From Thermoflexus hugenholtzii (GTDB lineage Bacteria > Chloroflexota > Anaerolineae > Thermoflexales > Thermoflexaceae), in the NCBI RefSeq assembly GCF_018771565.1, contig NZ_CP076326.1, forward strand, positions 434,001-498,000: a DNA stretch of 64,000 bases, given 5' to 3'. The notes beneath the pieces were generated by a model. That model saw only the letters and a list, made by a program, of their open reading frames with translations, searched no databases and was not told where the DNA came from. Below are positions 8,553-17,678 of this stretch, piece by piece. How positions within the stretch are numbered: position 1 is the first letter of the stretch; the number at the start of each line of letters is the position of its first letter. A program made the position numbers and the translations under genes.

Positions 8553-9600
8553 AGACCTGGCCTGGAACGCCCGCTCTTTCGGCCGGGATTACACCCGCTC
8601 GGCCTATGAGACGCGGCAGCGGGAGGAGGGGACGGAGATCCCCCGTCTGAACGGACGGTGCATGCTGGGCCTGCCGGAATGGCTGGCCGGGCGGGTGGCG
8701 GTGATCTTCGCCACCGTCTTCGTGATGCCGGCGCGCCACGCCCGCTCGGCGATGGAGCGAACCTATCGCACCCCCGATGAGGCCTACGCGGAGGGGATGG
8801 CCCAGCTGGATTACTATGAGCGCCTGACCGAGACCCAGCCTCGCTTCCGGTGGATCCGCTCTCGTCGGGACCTGGAGGCCGTGCTGGAAACGTGGCGGGA
8901 ACCCCTCCCGGAGCCTGACCCGCGGTGCATCGGGATCGTCTGCCTGATGGAGGGGGCGGACCCCATCCGGCGCCCGGAGGAGGTGGAGGTCTGGTATGAG
9001 CGGGGGGTGCGGATCATCGGGCCGGCCTGGAGTGCCACGCGCTACGCCGGCGGCACCGGGGAGCCAGGCCCTCTGACCGATGAGGGACGCCGGCTGCTGA
9101 AGGTGATGCAGGACTTCCCCCTGATCCTGGACCTCAGCCACATGGCCGAGCGGAGCTTCTTCGAGGCCCTGGAGCGCTACGAGCGGCCGGTCATCGCCAG
9201 CCACTCCAACCCTCAAGCCCTGGTGCCCGGGGACCGCCAGCTCTCCGACGCGATGATCCGCGCTCTGGCCGAACAGGACGGGGTGATCGGAGTGGTTCTC
9301 AGCAATCGCATGCTCAAGAAGGGCTGGACCCGGGGGGATCCCAAGGAGGCGGTCACGGTTTGGGATGTGGTGCGGGCCATCGACTACATCTGCCAGCGGG
9401 TGGGGGACGCCCGTCACGTTGGGATCGGGAGCGATTTCGATGGCGGCTTCGGGGCGGATGAGACCCCGGCGGAGTTCGACACGGTGGCGGATCTCCCGAA
9501 GATCGCCGATGCCCTGCGACAGGCCGGCTTCGCCGAGGCCGATGTGGAAGCGGTGATGGGCGGGAACTGGTTGCGCATCCTGCGCCACGGGCTGGAGTGA
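8530..9600 (+). CDS. M19 membrane dipeptidase family protein
   Basis: Zinc dipeptidase (renal dipeptidase, M19 amidohydrolase fold), 356 residues. Metal and active-site landmarks: VDAHEDL at the N-terminus (HxD-like site; His then Glu-Asp), LMEGADPI (bridging Glu), LDLSHMAE and IASHSNP (two His), and GIGSDFDGG (catalytic Asp). It hydrolyses dipeptides or similar small amides. The ATG overlaps the upstream thioesterase, and GGGGGCAAGG provides a ribosome site. No signal peptide, so cytoplasmic. Confidence 0.93.
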   Translation: MIIVDAHEDLAWNARSFGRDYTRSAYETRQREEGTEIPRLNGRCMLGLPEWLAGRVAVIFATVFVMPARHARSAMERTYRTPDEAYAEGMAQLDYYERLTETQPRFRWIRSRRDLEAVLETWREPLPEPDPRCIGIVCLMEGADPIRRPEEVEVWYERGVRIIGPAWSATRYAGGTGEPGPLTDEGRRLLKVMQDFPLILDLSHMAERSFFEALERYERPVIASHSNPQALVPGDRQLSDAMIRALAEQDGVIGVVLSNRMLKKGWTRGDPKEAVTVWDVVRAIDYICQRVGDARHVGIGSDFDGGFGADETPAEFDTVADLPKIADALRQAGFAEADVEAVMGGNWLRILRHGLE

Positions 9601-9615
9601 GAGGAGCGCGCGGAG

Positions 9616-10563
9616 ATGTGGTCGACAGGGGAGGGGTCGGAGGAGCGGCCGGTCCTGGTGATCGGGGCCGCAGGCCTGGACCTCAAGGGATACGCCGCGG
9701 GGGCCCTCCGCCTCGGGGCGACCAACCCGGGCCAGGTGCGGCGGAGCGTCGGCGGGGTGGCCCGTAACATCGCGGAGAACCTGGCCCGGCTGGGCCATCC
9801 GGTCTTCCTGATCTCCGCCGTGGCCGACGACGAGGCCGGCCGCTGGGTGTTGGAGCGCACCCGGAGCGCAGGGGTCAACGTCGAGCATGTGGCGGTGATC
9901 CCTCAGGGCCGAACCGGCACTTACCTGGCGGTGCTGGACGAGCAGGGCAACCTGGTCGTCGCGGTGGACGACATGAGCATCCTGGAGGCCATCACCCCCC
10001 GCTATCTTCAAGCCCGCCGCGCCCTCTTCGAACAGGCGGCCATGGTGGTCCTGGATGCCAACCTCTCGCCGGCCGCCCTGCGCATGGCCGTCCGCCTCGC
10101 CCGACGGTTCGGCGTCCCGGTGGCGGCCGACCCCACCTCCCCCACCCTGGCCATGCGCCTCCGATCCATCCTTCCGGAGTTGCATCTGGTGACGCCCAAC
10201 ACCGCGGAGGCGGAGGCCCTCACCGGCCTGCCGGTCTCGAACGTGGACGAGGCCCTTTTCGCCGCGCGCTATCTCACCGCCCTGGGGGTGCGGGTGGCCA
10301 TCATCACCATGGCGGAGCTCGGCCTGGTCTACGCCGCCGGGGACCTCAGCGGGCATATCCCCGCCATCCGCACCGAGATCGTGGACTTCACCGGGGCCGG
10401 GGATGCGCTGACGGCGGCGGTGATCTTCGCCCTGCTCCACGGGATCCCGATTGAGGAGGCGGTGCGCCTGGGGGTGGCCGCCGCCGCCCTGACCCTCCGC
10501 TCCCGGGAGACGGTCTCCCCGGAGCTCAGCCTGGAGCGGCTCTACGAGCAGCTGGTGATCTGA
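9616..10563 (+). CDS. PfkB-family sugar/nucleoside kinase, probably pseudouridine kinase
   Basis: Ribokinase-fold kinase of 315 residues. The N-terminal GG motif is VGGVARNIAENLARLG and the C-terminal motif is DFTGAGDALTAA, containing the catalytic Asp and the anion hole. The N-terminal context (NPGQVRRSVGGVARNIAENL) resembles pseudouridine kinases of the YeiC/PsuK group, which phosphorylate pseudouridine at the 5' position; this substrate is inferred. The usual partner, a pseudouridine-5'-phosphate glycosidase, is not in the window. It starts 15 bases after the dipeptidase. Confidence 0.85.
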   Translation: MWSTGEGSEERPVLVIGAAGLDLKGYAAGALRLGATNPGQVRRSVGGVARNIAENLARLGHPVFLISAVADDEAGRWVLERTRSAGVNVEHVAVIPQGRTGTYLAVLDEQGNLVVAVDDMSILEAITPRYLQARRALFEQAAMVVLDANLSPAALRMAVRLARRFGVPVAADPTSPTLAMRLRSILPELHLVTPNTAEAEALTGLPVSNVDEALFAARYLTALGVRVAIITMAELGLVYAAGDLSGHIPAIRTEIVDFTGAGDALTAAVIFALLHGIPIEEAVRLGVAAAALTLRSRETVSPELSLERLYEQLVI

Positions 10564-10614
10564 GATCCCTGGGGGCGATGGCGTTTTCCATCCTCAATTC
10601 AGGAGATGCGAACG

Positions 10615-11772
10615 ATGGGCGAGGTCTGGCCGTCCCGCTGGATGGAAACCTTCCTCCGGCTTCAGGAGGAGCTGGTGGCGCTGTTGCGGGAGCTGGTCCT
10701 CCGCGAGTCGCCCACCACCGAGAAGGCGGCGGTGGACCGGCTGGGGGAGTTCGTGGCCGAACGCCTGCGGGAGCTGGGGGCTCAGGTGGAGCGGATCCCC
10801 CAGGAGGCCGTCGGGGATCACTGGGTTGCCACCTGGGGCGATCCGGAAGCCTCCACTCAAATCCTGACCCTCTGTCACCTGGACACGGTGTGGCCATTGG
10901 GGACCCTGGAGCGCATGCCCTTGCGGGAGGAGGACGGGCGCCTCTATGGGCCCGGCGTCTTCGACATGAAGGGCGGGATCGCTGTCCTCCTCGGCGCCCT
11001 TCAGGGCCTGCGGACGCTCGGCCTCCATCCCCCTCACCGCGTCCGGATGCTGTTCACCAGCGATGAGGAGACCGGCAGCGAGACCTCCCGCCCGCTGATC
11101 GAGGAGGAGGCCCGGCGCAGCCATCTGGTCCTGTGCCTGGAGCCCGCCCTCCCCGACGGCAGCCTGAAGACGTTCCGCAAAGGGGTGGGGGATTTCATCG
11201 TGATCGCGCACGGGCGCTCCGCCCACGCCGGCGCCGATCCCCAGCGCGGGATCAACGCCATCGAGGAGCTGGCGTATCAGATCATGCGCCTGCGCGCCCT
11301 GGCCGATCCCCGCCGCGGCACCACCGTGACGGTGGGGGTGATCCGGGGCGGCACCCGACCCAACGTGGTGCCGGAATACGCGGAGATGGTGGTGGACGTG
11401 CGGGTGGCGACCCGGGCGGAGATGGACCGGATGGAGAAGGCCTTCCGGAGCCTGCGGCCGGTCCTGGACGGCGCCCGTGTGGAGGTGCGGGGAGGGTTTA
11501 ACCGACCCCCGATGGAGCGGGACGCCCGGATGGTCGCCACCTTCCGGCGGGCCTGCGCCATCGCGGCCGAGCTGGGGCTGACCCTCACGGAGGGGGGGAC
11601 CGGCGGGGGGAGCGACGCGAACTTCACCGCCGCCCTGGGCGTCCCCACCCTGGATGGCCTGGGGGCGGTGGGCAACGGCGCCCATGCCCTGGATGAGCAC
11701 GTGTGGATCGCCTCCCTCCCGCAACGGGCCGCCCTGGTCGCCGCTTTGCTGGCCCGGTGGACGGTATTATAA
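10615..11772 (+). CDS. M20 metallopeptidase, glutamate carboxypeptidase-like
   Basis: Zinc peptidase of about 385 residues resembling carboxypeptidase G2. Metal-ligand segments: LCHLDTVWP (His and catalytic Asp), GRLYGPGVFDMKGG (bridging Asp), TSDEETGS (catalytic Glu), CLEPAL, and a C-terminal His in GNGAHALDEH. The dimerisation domain lies in the middle (HGRSAHAGADPQ). An ATG at 10606 sits directly on AGGAG, so the ATG at 10615, 9 bases after it, is preferred. It probably removes C-terminal acidic residues or hydrolyses N-acyl amino acids in the cytoplasm. Confidence 0.9.
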   Translation: MGEVWPSRWMETFLRLQEELVALLRELVLRESPTTEKAAVDRLGEFVAERLRELGAQVERIPQEAVGDHWVATWGDPEASTQILTLCHLDTVWPLGTLERMPLREEDGRLYGPGVFDMKGGIAVLLGALQGLRTLGLHPPHRVRMLFTSDEETGSETSRPLIEEEARRSHLVLCLEPALPDGSLKTFRKGVGDFIVIAHGRSAHAGADPQRGINAIEELAYQIMRLRALADPRRGTTVTVGVIRGGTRPNVVPEYAEMVVDVRVATRAEMDRMEKAFRSLRPVLDGARVEVRGGFNRPPMERDARMVATFRRACAIAAELGLTLTEGGTGGGSDANFTAALGVPTLDGLGAVGNGAHALDEHVWIASLPQRAALVAALLARWTVL

Positions 11773-11815
11773 ACAAGGGAGCGCGGCGCAACGGCCGAAG
11801 GGGAGGGAGGTGGGC

Positions 11816-12595
11816 ATGGAAGAGCTGGCCCGCGCGGCGGAGATGATCCGCCGGTCGCGTTATCTGGTGGCCCTGACCGGGGCCGGGATCAGCACCCCCT
11901 CGGGGATCCCGGATTTCCGGAGCGAAGGCTCCGGGCTGTGGACGATCTACGATCCGATGGAGGTGGCCTCCATCTGGGCCTTCTCCCGCCGTCCCGAAGC
12001 GTTTTTTGAGTGGGTGCGTCCCCTGGCCCGTATGATCCGGGAGGCCCGGCCCAACCCCGCCCATTACGCCCTGGCCCGCCTGGAGGCCGCCGGCATCCTC
12101 AAAGCCCTGATCACTCAGAACATTGATGAGCTTCACCAGAAGGCGGGCTCCCGTCGGGTCATCGAGGTGCACGGGCATCTGCGGGAGGCCACCTGCATCC
12201 GGTGCTACCGCAAGGTCCCCGCCGCCCCTTACCTGGACGCTTTTCTGGAGAACGGGACGATCCCGCGCTGCGAGGTGTGTGGGGGAGTGCTCAAGCCGAA
12301 CGTCATCCTGTTCGGGGAGCAGCTGCCGGCCCAGGCTTTCCTCGCCGCCCAGCAGGAGGCCCGCCGGGCGGATGTCTTCCTGGTGGCCGGCTCCTCCCTG
12401 GAGGTGGCCCCGGCGGGGGATCTCCCCATCCTGGCCAAGGAGCACGGGGCCCGCCTGATCCTGATCAATCTCTCCCCTACCGCCGCCGACCGTTATGCGG
12501 ATCTGCAGATCCGCGGGGATGTGGCGGAGATCCTCCCCCTCCTGGTGGACGCCGTGCTGGGACCCGCGCGGGAGGAGGCCTCTGCTGCGGAATGA
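11816..12595 (+). CDS. cobB: NAD-dependent protein deacetylase (sirtuin)
   Basis: Sir2-family deacylase of 259 residues. The NAD-binding motif TGAGISTPSGIPDFRS, the TQNIDELHQKAG segment and the catalytic His in EVHGH are all present; a four-Cys zinc site comes from CIRC and CEVC. It removes acetyl or other acyl groups from lysine using NAD. The ATG at 11816 follows GGGAGGGAGG. A TATTAT at 11765-11770 could be part of a promoter, but no good -35 box is placed for it. Confidence 0.95.
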   Translation: MEELARAAEMIRRSRYLVALTGAGISTPSGIPDFRSEGSGLWTIYDPMEVASIWAFSRRPEAFFEWVRPLARMIREARPNPAHYALARLEAAGILKALITQNIDELHQKAGSRRVIEVHGHLREATCIRCYRKVPAAPYLDAFLENGTIPRCEVCGGVLKPNVILFGEQLPAQAFLAAQQEARRADVFLVAGSSLEVAPAGDLPILAKEHGARLILINLSPTAADRYADLQIRGDVAEILPLLVDAVLGPAREEASAAE

Positions 12596-12613
12596 ACGTT
12601 CAGGAGGACCGGG

Positions 12614-13420
12614 ATGGCGTTGAGGGGAAACCTGCGGGATTTCCACACCACCCAGTTGCTGAACCTCATCCACCTGGCCCGGAAGACCGGGACCCTGACG
12701 GTGGAAAGCCGCAACGGCACGGCCCAGTTGTGCTTTAAGGACGGCAAGCTGATCTACGCGGCTTTAGACCGTCAGGACGGCCGCCTGGCCGATGTGCTGA
12801 TCCGGGCCGGGAAGCTCCGCCCGGAACAGCTGCAAGCGTTGGACCTCTCCCGGGTTCAGGATGACAAGGTCCTGGGGTTGAAATTGATCGAGGCCGGCTA
12901 CGTGACCCAGCAGGACATCCTCGCCAGCCTGCGGGCGCAGATGCTGGATGTGGTCTATCGGCTGTTCGCCTGGAACGAAGGCGCCTTCCGCTTCGAGCCC
13001 CACCTCCAGCCGGTCCAGAACCGCATCCCGGTCCCCGTGGACCTGGAGAACATCATCATGGAGGGGGTCCGCCGCCTCCGGGAGGTGGAGCGCCTGAAGG
13101 AGGAGCTGCCGGATCTGGACATCCCCGTCCGGCTGACCAGCCGCCCCGAAACCATCCGCAAGGTGCAGCTGAGCCCCGAGGAATGGCGGGTGATCAGCCA
13201 GGTCAACGGGCGGAACACCATCGAGCAGATCATGCGCCGTCTGAACATGGACGAGATCCAGATCCGTCGCATCATCTACGGGCTCCTCCAGGCCGGCCTG
13301 ATCGAGCTCGGCGCCCCGCCTCCGGCCGCGCCGCCGCCCGGAGTCCCGACCCCCAGGCCCGGCAGCGGCGTCTCCCGCTCCGTCGTGGAGAAGCTGATCA
13401 ATTACTTCCGCAGGCTGTGA
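12614..13420 (+). CDS. DUF4388 (PATAN-like) protein
   Basis: A 268-residue cytoplasmic protein. The N-terminal half is a DUF4388 domain (LRDFHTTQLLNLIHLARKTG, then FKDGKLIYA), which in other bacteria accompanies signalling proteins and small GTPases. The C-terminal part (about 180-235) looks like a winged helix (VISQVNGRNTIEQIMRRLNM). It is followed after 30 bases by a small GTPase, the usual partner of this family. Biochemical role is not known; regulation of a GTPase-based switch is inferred from context. Confidence 0.85.
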   Translation: MALRGNLRDFHTTQLLNLIHLARKTGTLTVESRNGTAQLCFKDGKLIYAALDRQDGRLADVLIRAGKLRPEQLQALDLSRVQDDKVLGLKLIEAGYVTQQDILASLRAQMLDVVYRLFAWNEGAFRFEPHLQPVQNRIPVPVDLENIIMEGVRRLREVERLKEELPDLDIPVRLTSRPETIRKVQLSPEEWRVISQVNGRNTIEQIMRRLNMDEIQIRRIIYGLLQAGLIELGAPPPAAPPPGVPTPRPGSGVSRSVVEKLINYFRRL

Positions 13421-13450
13421 GGTCCTATCCCCCAGGAGGGCAGACGATCC

Positions 13451-13990
13451 ATGCAGGCGGTGAAGATCGTGGTGACCGGGCCTTTCGCCTCGGGCAAGAC
13501 CCAGTTCATCCGCACCATCAGCGAGATCGAAGTGGTCTCCACCGAGCGGCGGATCTCCACGCCGGCGGAGCGGGCCGTCAAGGACCAGACCACGGTGGCC
13601 ATGGATTTCGGGCGGATCACCATCGATAAGGACCTCGTGCTGTATCTGTTCGGCACGCCGGGCCAGCGACGCTTCGATTTCATGTGGGAGATCCTGGCCG
13701 AGGGGATGCTGGGCTTCATCGTCATGGTCGATAGCACCAGACCGGAAACCTTCCGCGAGGCCCGCAACATCCTGGACACCTTCCGCCGCTACGCCCAGAC
13801 CCCCTTCGTGGTCGCCGCCAACAAGCAGGACCTTGAGGACGCCTGGGATCCGGAGGACGTCCGCATCGCCCTGCGCCTGGACGGCCGGGTCAAGGTGCTC
13901 CCGTGCGTGGCCACCCGCCGCGACAGCGTGAAGAACGTGGTCCTGGAGCTGCTCTACGCCATCCTGGAAGAGCTGTCCGCTTCCCGCTAA
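13451..13990 (+). CDS. Small Ras-like GTPase
   Basis: A 179-residue P-loop GTPase. Motifs: G1 GPFASGKTQ, a Thr-rich switch I region, G3 in LFGTPGQRRF, and G4 as NKQD (AANKQDLED). This form resembles bacterial MglA/CvnD-type GTPases that work in polarity or signalling and pair with DUF4388 or roadblock proteins. Start ATG has CAGGAGGG upstream. Co-occurrence with the preceding DUF4388 gene suggests one functional unit. No roadblock-type activating protein is seen here. Confidence 0.9.
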   Translation: MQAVKIVVTGPFASGKTQFIRTISEIEVVSTERRISTPAERAVKDQTTVAMDFGRITIDKDLVLYLFGTPGQRRFDFMWEILAEGMLGFIVMVDSTRPETFREARNILDTFRRYAQTPFVVAANKQDLEDAWDPEDVRIALRLDGRVKVLPCVATRRDSVKNVVLELLYAILEELSASR

Positions 13991-13991
13991 G

Positions 13992-14777
13992 ATGAGCTCC
14001 ATCGTTACGGAACAGGGGATCGTCCATTATGAGGTCATCGGGCGAGGCCGGCCGGTGATCTTCCTGCACGGATGGCTGGGCTCCTGGGCTTATTGGATCG
14101 ACACGATGAACGCCCTGTCCCGCCATTGCCGTTCTTACGCGCTGGATTTCTGGGGATTCGGGGAGTCCGATCGCCAGCGCGCCAGCTTCACGGTCCCCAG
14201 CTTCATCGATCTGGTGACCCAGTTCATGGATCGTCTGGGGATCGCCTCGGCCGCCCTGGTCGGCCACTCCATGGGTGGGACGGTCGCCCTGGGGGTCGCC
14301 CTGGCCCATCCGGAGCGGGTGACCCGGGTGGCGGTGGTGGGTTCCCCGATCACGGGAAGCTCCCTGAATTTCTTCCTGAAAATGGCCGGGCGGCCGTTCT
14401 GGGCCTTCCTGGCCTACACCTTCCCGGTGGCGGTGAAGGCGGGGACCTATCTGGCCTCGCCGACCATCACCCGGGCGTGGCGGACCTGGTATCGGATGTG
14501 GGAGCGGGATCTCTCCCGCACTTCATTGCGCTCGTTCTTCCAGAGCATCGGGAGCCTCCACCGCACGGACCTGCGGCCGCGGCTCCGGGAGCTGCGCACG
14601 CCCGTCCTGGGGATCTATGGGGCCCGAGATAACATCGTCAACCCTGATCAGGCGTTCGTGCTGGCTCGGGAGGCCCCCCAGGCGTCGATCTTCTGGATGC
14701 CGGAGGCCGGCCACTTCCCCATGCTCGACGAGCCCGAACGCTTCCGGCAAGCCCTCGCGGATTTCCTGCTCGCATAA
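13992..14777 (+). CDS. Alpha/beta hydrolase
   Basis: A 261-residue alpha/beta-hydrolase-fold enzyme. It shows the oxyanion motif FLHGWLGS, the nucleophile elbow GHSMGG and the late-strand acid YGARDNIV, with the catalytic His in PEAGHFPMLDEP. A lid region (about 130-180) is hydrophobic. Substrate not evident: such enzymes include esterases, haloperoxidases and C-C hydrolases. It follows the GTPase with a 1-base gap, so it is probably co-transcribed. Confidence 0.9.
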   Translation: MSSIVTEQGIVHYEVIGRGRPVIFLHGWLGSWAYWIDTMNALSRHCRSYALDFWGFGESDRQRASFTVPSFIDLVTQFMDRLGIASAALVGHSMGGTVALGVALAHPERVTRVAVVGSPITGSSLNFFLKMAGRPFWAFLAYTFPVAVKAGTYLASPTITRAWRTWYRMWERDLSRTSLRSFFQSIGSLHRTDLRPRLRELRTPVLGIYGARDNIVNPDQAFVLAREAPQASIFWMPEAGHFPMLDEPERFRQALADFLLA

Positions 14778-14870
14778 GCCGAAGGATCCGTCTGGACAGG
14801 CAAGGACCCGGAATCCTCCCCTCAGACAGAGCGTCGGTTAGCGTGCAATGACAGAGGGAAGGGGGGACTG

Positions 14871-16187
14871 ATGAATGGGAAGTTGCGGAAGGTGATCATC
14901 CGGGATCGGCGGCTGATCCCGCCCTTCAACGAGCCGGCGCGGGATCTCATGGTGCTGAACAAGCCCCTCTGGTTGCACCAGCGGGATCTGCTCGCGCCTT
15001 ACTGCGACGAGGAGCTGGAGGTGGACTCCCTGGACGAGGTGCCGGACGATCGTGTGCCGACCCTGGTGTATCGGGATAACCTCTTCTTCGATGAGCCCTT
15101 CCTGCGGACGTTCCTGGAGCGGGCGCGGCGCCTCAACAAGGCCTGCCGGGTGGCCTTCGCCCTCAACGACCCCGCCATCGTCCACCATGCCCTTCCCCTG
15201 CAGCGGGGCATCCGACGGGAGGGGGATGTCTATGTGGCCGACATGTGGTATTTCCCCTATGGGAAGGAATCCTACGCGCGCCCGCTGGTGATCGAAACCC
15301 TGGCCCGGGAGATCGGCTACTATCGGGTGCCGCGTTACATGGCGCCCCGCCAGGGGGATCTCACCTTCTGGGTGCCCTTGCGCGCCTTTCTTTCCATCGA
15401 GCACTGGGTCCATGTCTTCATGGCCAACTCCCCCTTCGGGATCTTCGCCGAGGGGGCCCGGATGGAGGACCGCATCCAGCGCCTGGACGTGAAATTGCGT
15501 ATCCTCTGGCGGGCCATGCTGGAGCGCCGTCAGGTCCTCTCGTCCTCCGCGCTGGTGCGCATCGGCCGCAACGTCCAGATCGACCCCACGGCGGTCCTCC
15601 AGGGGCCGACGATCATCGGGGACAACGTGACCATCGGGGCGGGGGCGGTGGTGGCCAACAGCATTATCGGCAACAACGTCAACATCGGCCAGGGGGTTCA
15701 GGTGCTGCTGAGCGTGGTGGGGGACGGCTGCTTCCTTCCCTTCCGGGCGGCCCTTTTCATGACCACAATGATGGAACACTCCATGGTGGCCCAGAACACC
15801 TGCCTGCAGCTGTGCGTGGTGGGGCGCGACACGTTCATCGGGGCGGGGACAACCTTCACCGACTTCAACCTGCTCCCCAAGCCGATCCGCACTCACTTCC
15901 GCGGCGAGCTGGTGGAGGCCGGCATGCCGGTGCTGGGGGGCTGCGTGGGCCACCACTGCCGCCTGGGCTCCGGGCTGGTGATCTACCCCGCCCGCATGAT
16001 CGAGTCCGACGTGGTCCTCTTCGCCACCTCCGACCATCACGTGATCACCCGGAACGTGTATTACGAGGACAGCGATCACCTGCGCATCCCGGGCGGGGCC
16101 GCCCTGTATCCGCGTTTGTATCCGCGGGAGGAAGAGGTTGGCCAGCCGGAGGCGGCCCCGGCTCTGGAGCGAGGGAACGCCCCTTAA
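14871..16187 (+). CDS. Left-handed beta-helix (hexapeptide-repeat) protein with unrecognised N-terminal domain
   Basis: 438 residues. Residues about 1-215 are an N-terminal domain I do not recognise (it includes VYRDNLFFDEPFLRTFLERA and ADMWYFPYGKES). From about 225 the sequence carries hexapeptide repeats (IGRNVQIDPTAVLQGPTIIG, then NVTIGAGAVV, NNVNIGQGV), the signature of left-handed beta-helix acyl- or nucleotidyltransferases. A strong GGAAGGGGGG site precedes the ATG. It is followed by an acyl-ACP-reductase-like gene, so a role in lipid or wax-like acyl metabolism is possible but only inferred. Confidence 0.8.
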   Translation: MNGKLRKVIIRDRRLIPPFNEPARDLMVLNKPLWLHQRDLLAPYCDEELEVDSLDEVPDDRVPTLVYRDNLFFDEPFLRTFLERARRLNKACRVAFALNDPAIVHHALPLQRGIRREGDVYVADMWYFPYGKESYARPLVIETLAREIGYYRVPRYMAPRQGDLTFWVPLRAFLSIEHWVHVFMANSPFGIFAEGARMEDRIQRLDVKLRILWRAMLERRQVLSSSALVRIGRNVQIDPTAVLQGPTIIGDNVTIGAGAVVANSIIGNNVNIGQGVQVLLSVVGDGCFLPFRAALFMTTMMEHSMVAQNTCLQLCVVGRDTFIGAGTTFTDFNLLPKPIRTHFRGELVEAGMPVLGGCVGHHCRLGSGLVIYPARMIESDVVLFATSDHHVITRNVYYEDSDHLRIPGGAALYPRLYPREEEVGQPEAAPALERGNAP

Positions 16188-16221
16188 GCGGCATCGGCGC
16201 GTGGGACCGGCGAGGTGGAGG

Positions 16222-17379
16222 ATGGGAACCTTCGCCTTCATGATCCATCCGATCGACCCGAAGCGGGATGTGCAGCGGAAGTTCCCGCTGCTGGGCCGGC
16301 TGCTGCCCGAGCCGGCCATCCACTTCTTCTCCGCCTACTTCCCCCCGGTGTATCTCTCCCGCGTCACCGGGATCCGCTCCCGGGCCACCGGGAGGACGGT
16401 GGAGGGCTGGCTGCTGGCATGCCCGCTTACCCCGCAGCGGATGCTCTCCCTGCCGCTGGAGCGGGCCTATCGCAAGATCATCGAAACGGGGCGCCTGGCG
16501 GAGCGGCTCGGCGCCCGCATCCTCGGGCTGGGGGCCTTCACCGCGGTGATCGGGGACGCCGGGGTCACGGTGGCCAAAGGCCTGCGCATCCCGGTGACGA
16601 CGGGGAACAGCTACACCGTGGCGGTGGCCCTGCAGGCCCTTCGGCAGGCGGCGGAGCGGATGGGGATCTCCCTTCCGGAGGCCACCGCGGCGGTGGTGGG
16701 GGCGGCCGGGGCCATCGGTCGGGTGGCCGCCCGGCTGCTGGCCCGGGAGGTGCCCCGGGTGATCCTGGCCGGGCGCCGGACGGAGCGGCTGGAGGCCATC
16801 CGGCTCCTCGTGGAGGCAGAAGGCGCGCGGGCGCAGGTGGCCGAAGGGCTGGAGGCCCTCCGGGAGGCCGATTTGGTCCTGGTGGTGAGCAGCTCCCCCG
16901 TCGCCATCATCGGACCGGAGCACCTGAAGCCCGGCGCGGTGGTTTGCGATGTCGCCCAGCCCCGCAACGTCTCCCCGGCGGTGGCTGCCCGGCGGGACGA
17001 CGTCCTGGTCATCGACGGGGGGATCGTGGAGGTTCCCGGGGAGGTGGATTTCGGCTTCGATTTCGGGCTCCCCCCGCGCATGGCGTATGCGTGCATGGCG
17101 GAGACCATCACGCTGGCCCTGGAAGGCCGGTATGAGCCTTACAGCCTGGGCCGCCGTCTCTCCATCGAGCGGGTGGAGGAGATCGCCCGCCTGGCGGAAC
17201 ATCACGGCTTCCGTTTAGCCGGCCTCATGTCCTTCGGGCGCCCGCTGACCGAGGAAGCGATCGCCCGGATCCGCGCGAACGCCCGCCGGGAGCTCGCCGT
17301 GGCCCGCGGATATCCCGCCGCTCCGCCAGATCATGCCGTTGCGCGATTGGGAAGGCCCGAGCTCTCATCCGGGAGATAG
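16222..17379 (+). CDS. Acyl-ACP/aminoacid dehydrogenase-like protein (AAR-related)
   Basis: 385 residues with a Rossmann domain (AAVVGAAGAIGRVAARLLARE, 18 bases of it being the glycine loop) in the middle. The segment LGAFTAVIGDAGV...TTGNSYTVAVA matches the layout of cyanobacterial long-chain acyl-ACP reductase, which makes fatty aldehydes with NADPH, as does the later IDGGIVEVPGE and the C-terminal SIERVEEIARLAEHHGFR. Whether the thioester-reducing Cys is present is unclear: candidate Cys residues lie in LLACPLTP and AYACMAE. Its upstream part may overlap the preceding gene if an earlier start is used; ATG 16222 is preferred because it begins conserved sequence. Confidence 0.65.
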   Translation: MGTFAFMIHPIDPKRDVQRKFPLLGRLLPEPAIHFFSAYFPPVYLSRVTGIRSRATGRTVEGWLLACPLTPQRMLSLPLERAYRKIIETGRLAERLGARILGLGAFTAVIGDAGVTVAKGLRIPVTTGNSYTVAVALQALRQAAERMGISLPEATAAVVGAAGAIGRVAARLLAREVPRVILAGRRTERLEAIRLLVEAEGARAQVAEGLEALREADLVLVVSSSPVAIIGPEHLKPGAVVCDVAQPRNVSPAVAARRDDVLVIDGGIVEVPGEVDFGFDFGLPPRMAYACMAETITLALEGRYEPYSLGRRLSIERVEEIARLAEHHGFRLAGLMSFGRPLTEEAIARIRANARRELAVARGYPAAPPDHAVARLGRPELSSGR

Positions 17380-17678
17380 ATCGTTTTGAAAGATCATCTC
17401 CGACCGCAAGACGGACGCTTTGACGCTTATCTTCTCCGATTCCCCTGTAGCGGAAAGTGCCGAGATCAGGTCCAGGATGATTGGGGATTGCGACGTCTCG
17501 GGGGATCTGGTCTCTCCGGAGATCCTGGATGCGTTGCAGTGGATCCCATGGTCGGATGGGATGGAACATCAAGTTCTCCCTCCGGGGCTCGGTGAAGGAT
17601 CGGATCGCCTGTCGGTCTCCACGGGGATCCCGGGTGAGCGCTTGGGTCTGCTGTAGGCGTGCTGGGATCGCCTCATCC
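17380..17678. other. Convergent intergenic region, nothing recognised
   Basis: About 300 bases between two convergent genes. I see no repeat element, RNA gene, clear terminator hairpin or credible reading frame here. Base composition is slightly lower in GC than the flanking genes. Confidence 0.5.

Noticed and set aside
8272-10440. 722-residue His/Gly-rich minus-strand frame
   Set aside because: It is the antisense shadow of the thioesterase, dipeptidase and PfkB genes, without a ribosome site or known domain.
11746-11770. Promoter for the sirtuin gene (TTGCTG...TATTAT)
   Set aside because: The spacer would be only 13 bases; the boxes may be chance.
17380-17678. Possible small genes or terminator between convergent genes
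   Set aside because: No ribosome site, hairpin with T tract or family match was visible.
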